Assembly: GCA_963921825.1 (NCBI GenBank)
Contig: OY997592.1
Coordinates: forward strand, 25,647,730-25,711,729
Length of the DNA: 64,000 nt
DNA from: Erodium maritimum
Lineage: Eukaryota > Streptophyta > Magnoliopsida > Geraniales > Geraniaceae
Reading direction: 5' to 3'
Made by a program: the position numbers and the translations under genes. Shown piece after piece: positions 43,531-55,509 of the stretch (positions are counted from its first letter, which is position 1; every line of letters begins with the position of its first letter). The notes beneath the pieces were generated by a model. It worked only from the letters and a program-made list of their open reading frames with translations, made no database searches and was not told the DNA's origin.

Positions 43531-46500
43531 AGTTCTGCTAGGGTTTTTTATATATGGTCTTCGTACATGATTTTTTTTAAATTAATAATGAAATTATTTA
43601 AAAATTATTAATGAAAATTTTAAAAAATCAAAAAAATAAATATTGGAAAAAACGAATACACTTTTAAAAGAAAAATGGATGGAAAATAATAAGATTAAAT
43701 AATTAACTAAATTTAAAATAATAACCAAATTCCAATAAAATCAAAGAATACCCAAAAACTCAGAGTAATGGACTGTGCTAGGGTTTCCGCGCAGCGTCGT
43801 CACCCTTCCTCTCGGCAACGGTCTGGTGATGCTCTCTCTCCCTCGGATCGCATTATCTCCATCCTCCCCTCGCCGACTCCTCCGAAATGTGGGTTGGTCG
43901 AGATTGGGTCTCAGGCTTCCTTCTCGGCTCGCCGTCGTCGACCGTACTCCTCTAGGCGGACGTGATCCCCTCGGAACCCCCACTCCTTGGGGGATGGGGC
44001 ATCGTCGCCGACTCCATGCATGCCTTTATCCCCCTGGAAATTGTGGATTCTACCCCAATTGATGGCCACCTTCCCCCGATTCTCTCCTCGCCGGTCTCCC
44101 CGACCCTCGGGTTGGGTGATATTGGGTCCCAGACACCTGCCTCGGTTCCCCGCCATCGTCCCCACCCTTCCAGATGAGCTTGGTCCTCCCCAGGGGATTC
44201 CAATCCCTTGAGGGACTGGGTGGAGCCGCCGGTACCAGGGCTGCAACCAATTCAACCTGTGTCGCCGTCCCGAGAATTTGGACGCCCTGCATCTGCTGCG
44301 GATTTGGGACTGAATGGGATTGGATCACAAGGATGGTCACAGCCTAGGGTCCACCTTCCATCCCCGGAATCTCCCTCCCTATCGTCCCCTTCTGCGCACT
44401 CTCCTCAACGCAATTGGGATCCGGGTCTAGGGCCCTCGTCAATGTATATGAAGCCGGACATGCGGGTCCTCGCTTGGAATTATCGTGGGATTAGTACTGG
44501 ATTGACTAAGCAGCAACTTAGTGCTCATCGACCCCATCTCTTGTTCTTGCCAGAATCGCTGCCGGATACCCAAAATTGTTCCTTACTATGAAGATTAGGG
44601 GGTCGGGGACCGTGGATAGCCAAAGAGGTCTGGCTCTATTATGGGTGTCAGGTGTAAGGGTGACATTCAGGGTTTCATCTGATCGGTATATCGACGTTGA
44701 GGTCTCCGTCCCGGGACATGTTGGACTGAGGGTAACAGGATTTTATGGGGAACCCCGTCGGGATAGAAGACATCGGACTTGGGAAATGATCTGAAACCTC
44801 CATACATCCACATGGCCCAACTGGATCCTCATAGGAGATTTCAACGGTATTGTGGATGCAAATGAAACTACGGGGGGAGGATCGTATTCTATTAGCCTTA
44901 TGGACGACTTTGGTTCTTTAGTGCACGATCTCCGCCTGGTAGATGTCCCAATGATTGGTCACCCGTATACATGGTATAGGGGCCGGAGGCACGATACGCT
45001 GATCCAATCTCGGTTGGATAGAGCACTAATAGCGAGTGCTCTTTTCTCCTCTCTACCTGATCTGGACTTCCACAACACAAGGGTGACGATTTCGGACCAC
45101 TGGCGGATTCTTCTATCCCTGGCTCGACAAATGGACCACCGTGGTCCCCTAAAGATCTGTTTCCAATCCCAATGGATTCGCGACCCAGACTGTGGTCGCC
45201 TCATCCAGTCTTCCTGGGATAAGCGGTCGGCGAGGCCTATTGGGGAGGTCATAACAACGGTGGGAAAATCCCTGTTTGAGTGGGGTCGGGGGCATTTTCG
45301 CCGTAATCTCAACCATATCAAGTGATGTCAGTGGAGGATCGCGAATCTGAATGGTCGGACGGATAGGACAGGAGTGCATCTGCGAGAGGCAATTCAGATC
45401 CAGTATGAACGGGATTTGGGGGAACAGGAGGCGTTTTGGCGTCAGCGTGCGAAACAGCACTGGCTAGCCGAGGGAGATCGAAACACGAAGTTTTTCCAAG
45501 CAGCCTGTTCGTATAGACGTCATATCAATGCAGTCTTATCCATGAAGATGGAACATGGGGACTTGGTCACGTGGGACACGGGTACGGGGGAGTTGATTGT
45601 AGATTATTTCAATACATTATTCACGACGAGCCTGTCGGACCTGTGAGATTTCCTTATAACTCTACCCCAGTGTATCACCCCGACGCAAAATCAGGTGCTA
45701 CTATCTCCGTTCTCAGTGACGGAGGTCCGGAAGGCGGTATTTCAAATGGGACCTGATAAATCACCGGGTCCGGATGGTTTGAATCCCTGGTTTTATCAGC
45801 ACTACTGGCCGATTGTGGCAGACGAGGTGGTCCGGTTTATAACTGAGGTGTTTGCTTCGCGGAATTTTGACCCCATTTTGAATGATAGCTCCATCGTCTT
45901 AATACCGAAGAAGCTTGACCCGGACAAGATCACTGATATTCAGCTGATTGCCCTGTGTAACGTGATTTTCATAATCCTCTCTAAGGTCTTGGCTAACCGC
46001 TTGCGACCCCTTCTCCACACTATTATCTCGGACACTCAAGGGCCATTTATCCCGGGAAAGTGTATCCAGGACAACATCCTGATAGCCTTTGAGGTCATCC
46101 ATTTCCTCCTTTAGAAGCGACAGGGTGCGGTAGGCTATATGACACTCAAACTTGACATGACCAAAGCGTATGATCAGGTCAAATGGGATTATCTGCTTCA
46201 GATTATGGATTGGTTGGGTTTCTCAGAGGAGTGGATAGCGTTAGTGGCTTGTTGTGTGGATATATGTCCACTACACTATATCGTCCCGGGGAAGGGAAAC
46301 GCCACAACTAACACCGACACGGGGATTGAGGCAGGGCAATCCGCTCTCACCCTACCTCGTTCTCCTCTGTATGGAATAGCTCTCCTTTCTACTGCGTCAG
46401 GCCTGGACCGAGGGACGACTGAGGGGTCTTTGTGTCGCCTGAAGAGCTCCAGAGATTTCGCATATGTTCTTTGCAGGAGGCTGTTACATCTTTTTCCGGG

Positions 46501-48138
46501 CTACCCCTGAGGAACCTTTGGGACCCTTTCAGGTCAAGTGCTGAATTTGGATAAGTCGTCGATTATGTTCAGTAAGAACACCTCGCAGGCCATCAGATAA
46601 CAATGCTATCAGACTTTAAACATAGTAGAAACCCCCGTGGCATCGATGTACTTGGGTGTCCCAAACATGGTGGGCAGGAATAGGAATGCCGCCATGACAT
46701 ATCTGGACGTCAGGGTTGTTAAGCGTATTCGGTCATGGGACGGGAAACCTCTCTCGCCGGCAGGAAGGTAAGTAATGATTCGGTCAGTCCTGACCTCTCT
46801 TCCCTTTATGTCATGTCTGTATTCAGTATACCTGCAAGAATTATTGCCTGTATTAACGTGGCGCTAGCTCATTTTTGGTGGTGTGGAAAGACGGTTAGTC
46901 CAATCATCAGGCAGGATTGGGGTAAGTTGTGTATGCCTAAGGAGGATGGAGGTATGGTGTTCCGCCATTTGAGCGGTGTTAATAAAGCACTCACTAGAAA
47001 GAAAGCCTGGAGCCTTATCTATCGCCCAACTTCTATGATGGCCTGAGTGCTTAAGGCCCGCTATTTCCCGAAGGTCACCTTCCTTGAGGCCGGAGTTGGT
47101 ACGAACACGAGTTTTACCTGGTAGAGTATTCTGTCAACCAAGGAATTGCTTCGGAGTGGCCTTCGGATAGCGATTGAGGATGGCCGAGATACCCTTGTCT
47201 TGGGTACACCATGGCTGCTAAGGCCAAGCCCAGAAGTTACATCCTCAAACACGGCGTTGGTTGGGGCTCGAGTTGTGGGGCTTATGAAGCCGGGGCGGCT
47301 AAGTTGGGATGTTTCCGGATTGGGTCAAATATTCTCCATCGAAGAACAGAACAATATCCTTCAAGTACCCCTCTCGGCACTCCGGCCTAAGGAAACTTGG
47401 TACTGGGAGGATGACCGCCATGGAATGTACACTACAAAGACAGGGTACAGGGTACTGGTTATGGCGAGGCAGGCTGCGCGACAACAGACAACGTTGGTAA
47501 CATGGTCGGCGCTATGGTCTAACCCGACTATTGATCTTTTTGTGGAGAGGCCTGATTGATACTCTACAGGTATCTACTAATCTGACACGTAAGTTTGTTC
47601 CTATCTCGGCGACCTGTGACATCTGTGGGAAAGCGCCTGAATCAGTTGATCACTTATTTCTCGAGTATGGTTTGCTAAGAAGTGTTCGGCGCAAGTGGGA
47701 GATATTATCCCACAAGGTCTAAGTGGGACATTTGTGCAATGATGGGAGGTGATTGAGAGCGGGAGGTCCCGGGAGAAGGTGGCGGAGGTCCTATCCATCT
47801 TGTGGGAAATCTGGAAAGCACGAAATGAGCTCAAATGTAGAGGGACACCCCCACAGCTTTGAGGGTAATTTCCTCGGCGGGTGCACATCTGAAAGCTTGG
47901 AGGGACGCCTCCTCACAACCAAATCATGTACCCTCTGTCTGGCCGGCGAAGTGTACCCGTCCGCCCTCAGGTTCTATTGTTATCTTATAAATCTTAAAGT
48001 TGTAATATTATTGATGAACTTGTTCTAATACATAAGTAGAGAGCCCTTTATATAGGGTAGTAATCCTACACAATAAGGAAATAAGTTTAACCATAGGAAA
48101 TAGGAAATATCCTATTTTTCTATTTCTAACACTCCTCC

Positions 48139-49605
48139 TCAAGCTGGAGCATACAAATCAAAAGCACCCAACTTGTTACAAATATAGCTTATGCGAGGTC
48201 CACGTAGAGATTTAGTGAAGATGTCGAAACTGGTTTTGATGCAACCTGATATAATCTTCTCCCTGATAAACTGGCAATCAATTTCTATATGTTTGGTTCT
48301 TTCATGAAACACAAGATTGGACGCGATGTGTAGTGCTGCTTGATTGTCACATATTAATGTCATAGGAGTATCCTTTCTAAGGTTGAGTTCTTGAAGAAGT
48401 TGTTTCACCCATATGAGTTCACATGTTGCCAAGGCCATGGCTCTATATTCAGCTTCTGCACTCGATCTAGCGACAACAGTCTGTTTTTTACTTTTCCAAG
48501 AGATCAAGTTACCACCTATCATGTCACAGTAACCTGAAGTGGAACGCCTATCTGAGGGAGATCCTGCCCAATCTGCATCTAAATATGCAGCCACTTCAGT
48601 ATTTCCTCTATCCTCATACAATAATCCTTGTCCCGGAGACCCCTTAATATACCTCAGGATGAGCATTACTGCATCCCAATGGCTGTTACATGGGGATTGC
48701 AGAAACTGGTTGACCACACTTACAGCGAATGAAATATCTGGTCGAGTAATAGTAAGATAATTAAGCTTCCCAACGAGTCTACGATGTCTTCCAGGATCAT
48801 CTAAAGGCTCCCCATGTCCTGGAAGAAGTTTGGAGTTTGGATCCATAGGAGTATCACATGGCCGACAATCCAACATTTTTGTCTCTTCAAGGATATCAAG
48901 AGTGTATTTCCGCTGAGATATGACGATAGCGTTGCTAGCTTGGGCAACCTCAATGCCAAGAAAATATTTGAGTAGCCCCAAGTCTTTAGTCTGAAAATGC
49001 TGAAAGAGGTGGCTTTTTAAATTAAGAATCTCGGCTTCATCATCTCCTGTAATAACTATATCGTCCACATAAACAACTAGATAGACACTTCTGCCTTCTG
49101 AAGTGTGATGATAGAAAACCGAATGATCAGCTTCGCTACAGACCATTCCAAATTGTTGAAGAACTATACTGAATCTGCCAAACCATGCTCGAGGAGATTG
49201 CTTGAGGCCATAAATAGAACGTCGAAGCTTACACACCAAACCCGACTCCTCATGAGTAATAAAACCTGGTGGTTGCTCCATGTAGATGTCTTCATCGAGG
49301 TCACCATGAAGAAATGCATTTTTGATATCCAACTGATGAAGAGGCCAATGTTTGACCGCAGCAATGGAGATCAATAGACGAACAGAGGCAATCTTTGCAA
49401 CCGGAGAAAAAGTATCCCCATAGTCAAGGCCAAAAATTTGGGTATAACCATTGGCAACTAGTCGGGCTTTTAGACGATCCACTTGACCATCTGGTTCCAC
49501 TTTGACTGTATACACCCAACGACATCCAACTGTAGACTGTCCCGGAGGGAGAGGAACTAACTCCCAAGTACCTTGAGACTCCATAGCAGACATTTCGTCA
49601 ATCAT
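48139..49605 (-). pseudogene. Copia reverse transcriptase and RNase H (open, 488 codons)
   Basis: A continuous frame covers the reverse transcriptase: WVYTVKVEPDGQVDRLKARL, LDIKNAFLHGDLDEDIYMEQ, YGLKQSPRAWFGRF and VVYVDDIVITG with the YVDD catalytic motif intact. RNase H follows with DADWAGSPSDRRSTSGYC, SSAEAEYRAM, CDNQAALHIASN and RTKHIEIDC. Upstream of the first ATG the polyprotein is interrupted by a TAA in place of Gln (minus, just above 49605). The domain sequence itself shows no stop, so this copy decayed recently. It belongs with the integrase and gag pieces to the right as one polyprotein. Confidence 0.9.
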
Positions 49606-49741
49606 AGCTTACCGCCAACCATGGTGTGATAATGCCTCACTAGGAGATTTAGGAGTGGAAACAGCAAACAGAGAGGAAACAAAAGCATAATACGAGGGAG
49701 ATAAACGATGGTAGCTAAGAAATGAATAAACAGGATGAGGA

Positions 49742-51264
49742 TTACGAGTAGAGCGAGTACCACGTAGTAGAGCGAGTACCACGTAGTAGAGCTAGATGCT
49801 CGTCAGGGACCGCAGGCAGAACCGCGACACGTTGAGGTGCTAGAGAAGGAGATGAGTGCACTGGATCATCAACATGACCTGCAACTGAAGGAACATGTAT
49901 ACGCAGAGAATAAACCTGTAAAGGAGGCGACGCAACCATAGGGTTTGGAAGGGACATGATTGAGGGAACAGGTAAGATCTCACAAATATTGTGATTATCA
50001 GACTCCGATGAAGAAAAGTAAGAGCTTGACTCAATGAAGGAAACATCGGTAGAGATAAAATAACGATTGGTAGTGGGAGAATAACATTTATACCCTTTTT
50101 GAAGACGTGAGTATCCCAAGAAAACACATTTGATATCTTTTGCTGACAATTTATCTCGACCTGGTGTTTTATCATGAACAAAACAAGTGCATCCAAATAT
50201 ACGAAGTGGAAGAGGATATAATGACTTCTCTGGAAACAATATAGAGAAATGGATTTGATCATGTAAAACAGATGATGGCATACGATTGATCAAATACCCT
50301 GCAGCAAGAACAGCATCAGCCCAGAAACGACGAGGCGTATGATGATGAATGATAAGGGCACGTGCAGTTTCAACTAGATGACGGTTTTTACGTTCAGCAA
50401 CACCATTTTGTTGAGGTGTCAAAGTACAAGAAGATTGATGAAGAATACCATGAGAACGCATAAACTCTGTAAAAGGTGATGTAAAATATTCTTTAGCATT
50501 ATCACTGCGTAAAATACGTATGCCCACATTGAATTGAGTTTGAACTTCAGCAAAAAATTCTTTAAAAATGGAAAATAACTCAGAACGGCGTGTCATTAAA
50601 AACAACCAAGTGCATCGAGAGTAATCGTCAATAAAAGTAACAAAATATTGATAGCCCAATACAGAAGGAACACGACTTGGACCCCAAACATCAGTGTGAA
50701 CCAATTCAAAAGGAAAAGAAGCCCGATTATTTATACGTTTAGGAAAAGAAGTACGAGTTTGTTTCCCTAATTGACAAGACTCACACTTTAAAGTAGATAA
50801 ATGAGAAAGACTTGGTACTGAGCGTTTAAGTTTCGAGAGACTAGGATGACCCAAACGGTTGTGGATGGTAAGTGGAGACTCAGTAGAGGTGCATGCTACA
50901 GAAGATGCCTTTGCTTGAAGATAATATAATCCTTGAGACTCATATCCTTCTGCCATCACCTGTCCCGTACCGCGGTCCTGCACAAATACAAACTCGGCAT
51001 CAAATGTGACAGTGCAATTAAGAGCTCGAGTAATCCGAGATATAGAGATGAGATTAAATGGACTGTTAGGGACAAAAAGAACATATGCTAAGGGTAAGGG
51101 TTTTGCGGAACCAACTCCTTTTGTTTGGGATATGGACCCATCTGCAAGAGTAATACCCTGTAGATGCGAAGAAGTAGAGATATGAGTAAGAATATTTTGG
51201 TTACCAGAAATATGATTTGAAGCACCAGAATCAAGTACTCAAGGGTCTGTATGTGGAGAATGCC
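49742..51264 (-). pseudogene. Copia protease and integrase
   Basis: The protease motif VLDSGASNHISGN sits at about 51238-51200, directly after a UGA (51241-51239) that replaces the usual Trp. Integrase follows with the zinc-binding HNRLGHPSLSKLK and CESCQLGKQTRTSFPK, then the catalytic core LVHTDVWGPSR, FVTFIDDYSRCTWLF, LRSDNAKEYF and NGVAERKNRHLVETARALI, so the D, D and E positions are all present. Near its 3' end a 19-bp tandem duplication (49748-49766 and 49767-49785) shifts the frame away from reverse transcriptase. Confidence 0.9.
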
Positions 51265-52334
51265 CTAGATAAGCAATGGAATTACCAACACCAACATTAG
51301 CATTCTGATGAAGTGAAGATTTCTGCTGGGAAGAGCGAAGTCGCAAATAGTCCTCGTACTCAACACCGGTAAGGACAACAGAGGGTGACACCTGGCTGTG
51401 AAGGCGGGTGGGTCTTGTGCAGCATAAGCAGCTTTAGGAGGATAACCACGTACCTCATAACAAACCTCCTTAGTATGTCCCATCTTGTGACAGTGACTAC
51501 ATAGAGGATAACCACGTAACTCATAACAGACTTCCTCGGTATGACCCATCTTGTTGTAGTGGCTACATTGAATATCTTTGAGTTGGGAAGAACCACCTCG
51601 TCCTCCACGAACGCCACTACCACGACCTCCACCACCACCACCACGACCTATACCACGACCTCTCATAGAAGAAGAGTTGTGAGTATACTGATAGGCAAGT
51701 GCGGAGGCGTCCACTGTAGTAGGAGCCTCAGGTGTGGTGACATTGGAGGAAACACGTAATAGGCGGGCAGAAAAATCTTGTAATGTCGGGATAGTAGCAC
51801 TGGCCAATATTTGATCACGAACAGAGGACAATTCAGGACTCATAGCAGTAAGCCCTAACACCATGAACAATGTATCGCGTTGGGTCAATTGGACTTCTTT
51901 GTCATCAGTAATTGGCAAAAGTGCATTAAATTCTTCTTTCAACGACTCTAATCGACCAACGAATTGTGTCGTATCGAGGCCAGATTGCTTCAGCTGAACC
52001 ATATTAGTAATCACAGAATAAAATTGTTGAATGTCATTAGTGTATAATGCTTTGGCTTTGTTCCATATGCTTTGTAGATAGAATATAGCTGAGGATCAAT
52101 TGATTGCCACAATATAGTGACTAACAAGGCATCAATTTTCTTCCATTGAGCCTGTGTATCTTTACCAATATCTTCACTACACTTAGTGAGATGATCTTCG
52201 AGCCCTTGGCCCATAAACCATAATTCAATAGAGGCAGCCCATGATGTATAATTGGAGCTACCCCCGAGTTTCTCCGTCGTAATAACGGGAGGGGTAAGAA
52301 ACGAAGAGAACGGATTAGCTTTGATATCCGACAT
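51265..52334 (-). pseudogene. Copia gag with zinc knuckles
   Basis: The ATG at 52334 opens MSDIKANPFSSFLTPPV and LGGSSNYTSWAASIELWFMG, the copia gag N-terminus. A frame change near 52012 joins MVQLKQSGLDTTQFVGRLES, a Gly/Arg-rich stretch, and two knuckle-like copies, CSHYNKMGHTEEVCYELRGY and CSHCHKMGHTKEVCYEVRGY (51545-51425). The duplicated knuckle is unusual, and the first copy has lost its second Cys (CSHY instead of CSHC). Confidence 0.85.
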
Positions 52335-53489
52335 GATAGTAGATCAAAACGAGAGCGTAAAAATAGTCGTAGACAAGGAAATAGGCAACCTGAGGGAAAA
52401 AAATTCTGGCGACGGAGGCGGCGGTGGCGCGTGCGTGGTCCGACGGAGGTGATTTTTTCAGGTTTAGTAGATCAGAGTGCTCTGGTTTTGATGGTGCCGG
52501 AGGTGAGAATCAATGATGGCCAGAACTTTGCAGATCAGAGAAAAAAAGTCAGGGACTGTGTGGACGTTCGAGCGGCGCGTGGGGGCGCGTGAGGAGGCTG
52601 GTGGCGGTCCAGTTTCGGGGCTGGTGTCGCCGGAGACTCAGCTTTCAACAGGTTGAAGAATCAAGTTGATTCCGGGCCAGAATCGAGACTTTTTTTCGGA
52701 CAGGAGGCATTGTTGAAGGCCGGTTGCACTGTTCCGGTGAGGAAAAAAAAGGAAGAAAAAAAAGGTGAAACTAAGCCCTAAAACTCTGTTACCATGATAA
52801 ATCTCAAAGTTGTTGTAATATTATTGATGAACTTGTTCTAATAAGTAGAGATCCCTTTATATAGGGTAGTAATCCTACACAATAAGGAAATAAGTTTAAC
52901 TATAGGAAATAGGAAATATCCTATTTTTCTATATCTAATGTGGATGGGGCTGTCTTTCAGGATATACAGCAATCTGCTTGGGGTCTCATTGCTAGAGACC
53001 ACAGTGGAACAATCCGGCTGGCCGCAAATGGTATCCTTATGGGGGTATGGGAGCCGCTAATGGCCGAAGCATGTGCCCTGGCGACAGCTCTAAAAAACGC
53101 TCCAAGCTTGGGGCCTAATATCATTATTCGCTCAGATGCCCACATTCTTCTTAATCTAATATCTAAGGGCGACCCGCTGGTATCACCCATTGGGACGTTT
53201 ATTAGGGATATTCAGGAGCTTATTTCTCAACAAGAGGGGACTACCCTTCAATTTGAAAAAAAGAACTGCAAACAAGGCACCCCACTGCTTGCCGAGGAGG
53301 CTCGTTCAATGCATGTTCTTCAGTGGTCAGGTTCTGTACCTGACGCACTCTAGTATATTGTGGATTCTGATTTATAATAAAATTTCGCAACATTCGTTCA
53401 AAAAAAACTAAGTTTAAAATAATTATATTATAATTAATATTAAAGAATTAATAAATATTAATATTAGTAATTTAAATGTGCAAAAGTTT

Positions 53490-53800
53490 AGAATTCTCTC
53501 TCGCCTCTCGAGAGTAAACCCTAACCCTAGTCCCGCATAGTGCTCCCTAGCTCTGCTCCTGCCGCTGACACCACTGTTGATACCGTTGCTGCATCCATTG
53601 TCGGCCTTGTCTCGCCTCGATCTCCGTTGCAGCCTCCGTCCTCGATCCTTCCCCTTCCTCCTGGTGTGACTCTGCCCTTAAAGGTACGACATAGAAGGAA
53701 GCTGAAGCAGGACAGTTGGAAAAGTCATATAGGCATGGAGAATTTAGACTACGAAACTGACGAGAACTATTCAAGGTGGTGCCTGAAAGCTGCTTGATCC
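53490..53800 (+). pseudogene. LINE ORF1 N-terminal fragment
   Basis: Starts with a CTCTCTCGCCTCTCGAGAG leader and CCCTAACCCTAG, then an open Pro/Val-rich frame (53540-53797: VASIVGLVSPRSPLQPP and LPLKVRHRRKLKQD). Similar leaders and Pro-rich starts precede the better-preserved ORF1 copies at 55510 and 58980, which is the basis for the call. No DUF4283-like or knuckle region follows. Confidence 0.4.
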
Positions 53801-53980
53801 CATGGAGACGACTCTTTTTTTATGTGGAGTACGACCGAACATGAACTCGTCAGTAACACAGAAACTGAATAAAAAAAATGAAGAGAACTGCTCAAGGTGA
53901 TGTCTAAACGCTGTTTGATCTCATGGAGATGACTCTTTTCTCCGTGAGGAACACGACTGAAACTGAACTCATCAGTAGTA
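53761..53980 (+). repeat. Tandem direct repeat of about 120 bp
   Basis: Two copies (53761-53855 and 53882-53978) share GAGAACT(A/G)(T/C)TCAAGGTG, TTTGATC(C/T)CATGGAGA or close variants, and GAACTC(G/A)TCAGTA. They are roughly 80% alike by eye, and their function is unknown. Confidence 0.75.
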
Positions 53981-55509
53981 AAAGGAGGATATATGTGATT
54001 CAGGTCTTCCTCTTGGTAAAAGTCTCTCTCACTAATTATTGACCTTGCAAAAAGGAATACGGATAAAATAAAACAAGCCCAAACGATCAGCTTGATCAAA
54101 AATCGGGAGACGAAACGAATAGGACGCATCGGTGGAGGCCACGAAGGTAGGTGCATCGATGGGAGAATCATGGGGGTGGATGCGGCGGGGGCTGATCAAG
54201 CTTCAGAGGCGGCGGGGGTGGGTCCAGAGAGGTCCACCAGCTTCTGACTAACCAGGGTCAGTGGGGCGCGTTCATGATACATGAGGAGACGGAACCATCG
54301 GATAAGGAGACTTGAGCGGTGAGTGGTTATCGGTAAGTAAGGGGGCACGCTATTGAGATGAAGGAGATCGACCAACAGACTGGAAGGTACTGCTATTACA
54401 CCGTGAAGACCTTACTGTGGGTGATGCTAGTGCCGCCGATGACAAAACCCTAGCAGAGAGAGTCCTATAAGGACTGAAAACGTTTGAAAAACGCTCTTTA
54501 ATATACTTGATAATTAACATCTGAAAACGCTCCTAGGTTGTCTCGTGTAAGGACACTTCAAGTGCTTCGTATTTTAGGGTCTTGTATACGTTTGTTTATT
54601 GGAAATTGGTTATTTGTCCTAGGTTTGTGTCTCCTATTTATGTTTTTTATTTTGTCTCTAAACAATTCTTCTGTTACTCGGTAACAATATCATTGAGATG
54701 TTAAGATAGTCAGAATACCGTAGTTTCTTTATCATTTTTCCGACTCGTTACTATCTGTTTTCAATTGGATACCCTCTTACTTTTTTCGTAAAAAAAACAT
54801 ACTTAACAAATAACAACATTCTTCTTAAAAGCTAGAGATGGGAGTAATACAATGAAGATACTTTCAATGAACTAAAACAATACATCAGATAAAAACTTGT
54901 ACTAAGTTGTATCTGAAATTAACTTGCTACTTTGAATTTCTTGCTGCATGCCAGAGGATCCCTCAACTATTCAGTGAGAGAGAATTTAAGCTTGAACCCA
55001 TCTCTAGCTTTTAAATGAACAAAGGAGTTGGATTGGATTCTAAGAAACACCTTTTTCCAAATCAGCAGGCAGATCTTTGAAGACAGAGTTGTTTCTTGCA
55101 AGCCACGTTTCCCAGATAGTAGTACCTAGTCTCTCTTTGCAAAGGGTGGAGCCAGAGATCTCCAAGATGCATAAAAATCACCCAAATTCACTTAGGCAAA
55201 CAAAGGAGGCAATTTTTGTTGGTTAAAATGGTTACATATTGAGCAACGAGCCTTAAAATATTAAGACAGCCTAGTACTGTTTATGTATTCAAGATGGTCC
55301 TAAGAAACGTTGGATCAAGAATGATTGTAGTAATAGAATATTACCAATATAATGGACGGTGTACAGGTTGAATTTAGTATAAATATTTTTGTAAAAACAA
55401 GCATACAGTAATTACATGTACACAAAGGAAAACATATTATATTAAAATAACTCCTAACTGAGAAACAGTTCTTTCTCGGTATTTGTGACGTTGCCTTAGT
55501 ATCGACCTA
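53981..55509. other. Spacer without recognised gene
   Basis: Moderately AT-rich, with no ORF, TIR or LTR that could be supported. A GC-richer patch at 54120-54470 may be further decayed LINE leader sequence. Confidence 0.4.

Larger units (their letters stand above)
47985..52938 (-). mobile_element. Ty1/copia retrotransposon (minus), inserted in LINE RNase H
   Basis: The LTRs of about 145 bp lie at 47985-48131 (3' LTR) and 52795-about 52938 (5' LTR); by eye they differ by about five substitutions and two small indels. The polypurine tract (minus AGCTTGAGGAGGAG) borders the 3' LTR and a primer-binding site TGGTAACAGAG borders the 5' LTR. The LINE frame SIV|NVDGA is rejoined across it. The outer right LTR end lacks its final CA and no duplication remains, which suggests a small deletion at that edge. 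Confidence 0.92.
44448..53353 (+). pseudogene. LINE ORF2: endonuclease, reverse transcriptase, RNase H, broken
   Basis: Endonuclease begins near 44448 (VLAWNYRG, where WNCRG is usual), continues with GDFNGIVDANE (about 44840) and LDRALI, and ends with a SDHWRI variant (about 45100). Reverse transcriptase follows: GDRNTKFFQ (45475), PDKSPGPDGLNPWFYQHYWP, LIPKKLDPD, GPFIPGKCIQDNILIAFE and LDMTKAYDQVKWDYL (to about 46200). The catalytic FADD site reads FAGG at 46470-46481. A thumb region, a zinc-binding part (CDICGKAPESVDHLF, about 47610) and RNase H follow. RNase H starts with WPAKCTRPPSGSIV at 47942-47980, is cut by the copia element, and resumes as NVDGAVFQD at 52938 (IIRSDAHILLNLI further on). 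Many stops and frame shifts show it is dead. Confidence 0.88.
43723..53405 (+). mobile_element. L1-type LINE, interrupted by a copia element
   Basis: The element runs from a GC-rich 5' region to a short A-tail (53400-53407) after AATAAAATTTC. Flanking sequences AACTAAATTTAAAATAAT (43705-43722) and AACTAAGTTTAAAATAAT (53406-53423) match at 17 of 18, a target duplication typical of LINEs. Endonuclease, reverse transcriptase, zinc-binding and RNase H regions occur in order. Without the copia insertion (about 47985-52938) the LINE is about 4.7 kb. The first 700 bp hold no convincing ORF1, so the 5' end is probably truncated or decayed. Confidence 0.85.

Noticed and set aside
44448-44591. Host exonuclease or endonuclease gene
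   Set aside because: The endonuclease motifs belong to a LINE ORF2, continuing into LINE reverse transcriptase and ending in an A-tail with a long target duplication.
53518-53530. CCCTAACCCTAG as telomere-like repeat
   Set aside because: Under two units, and part of a LINE ORF1 leader that recurs with variation elsewhere in the window.
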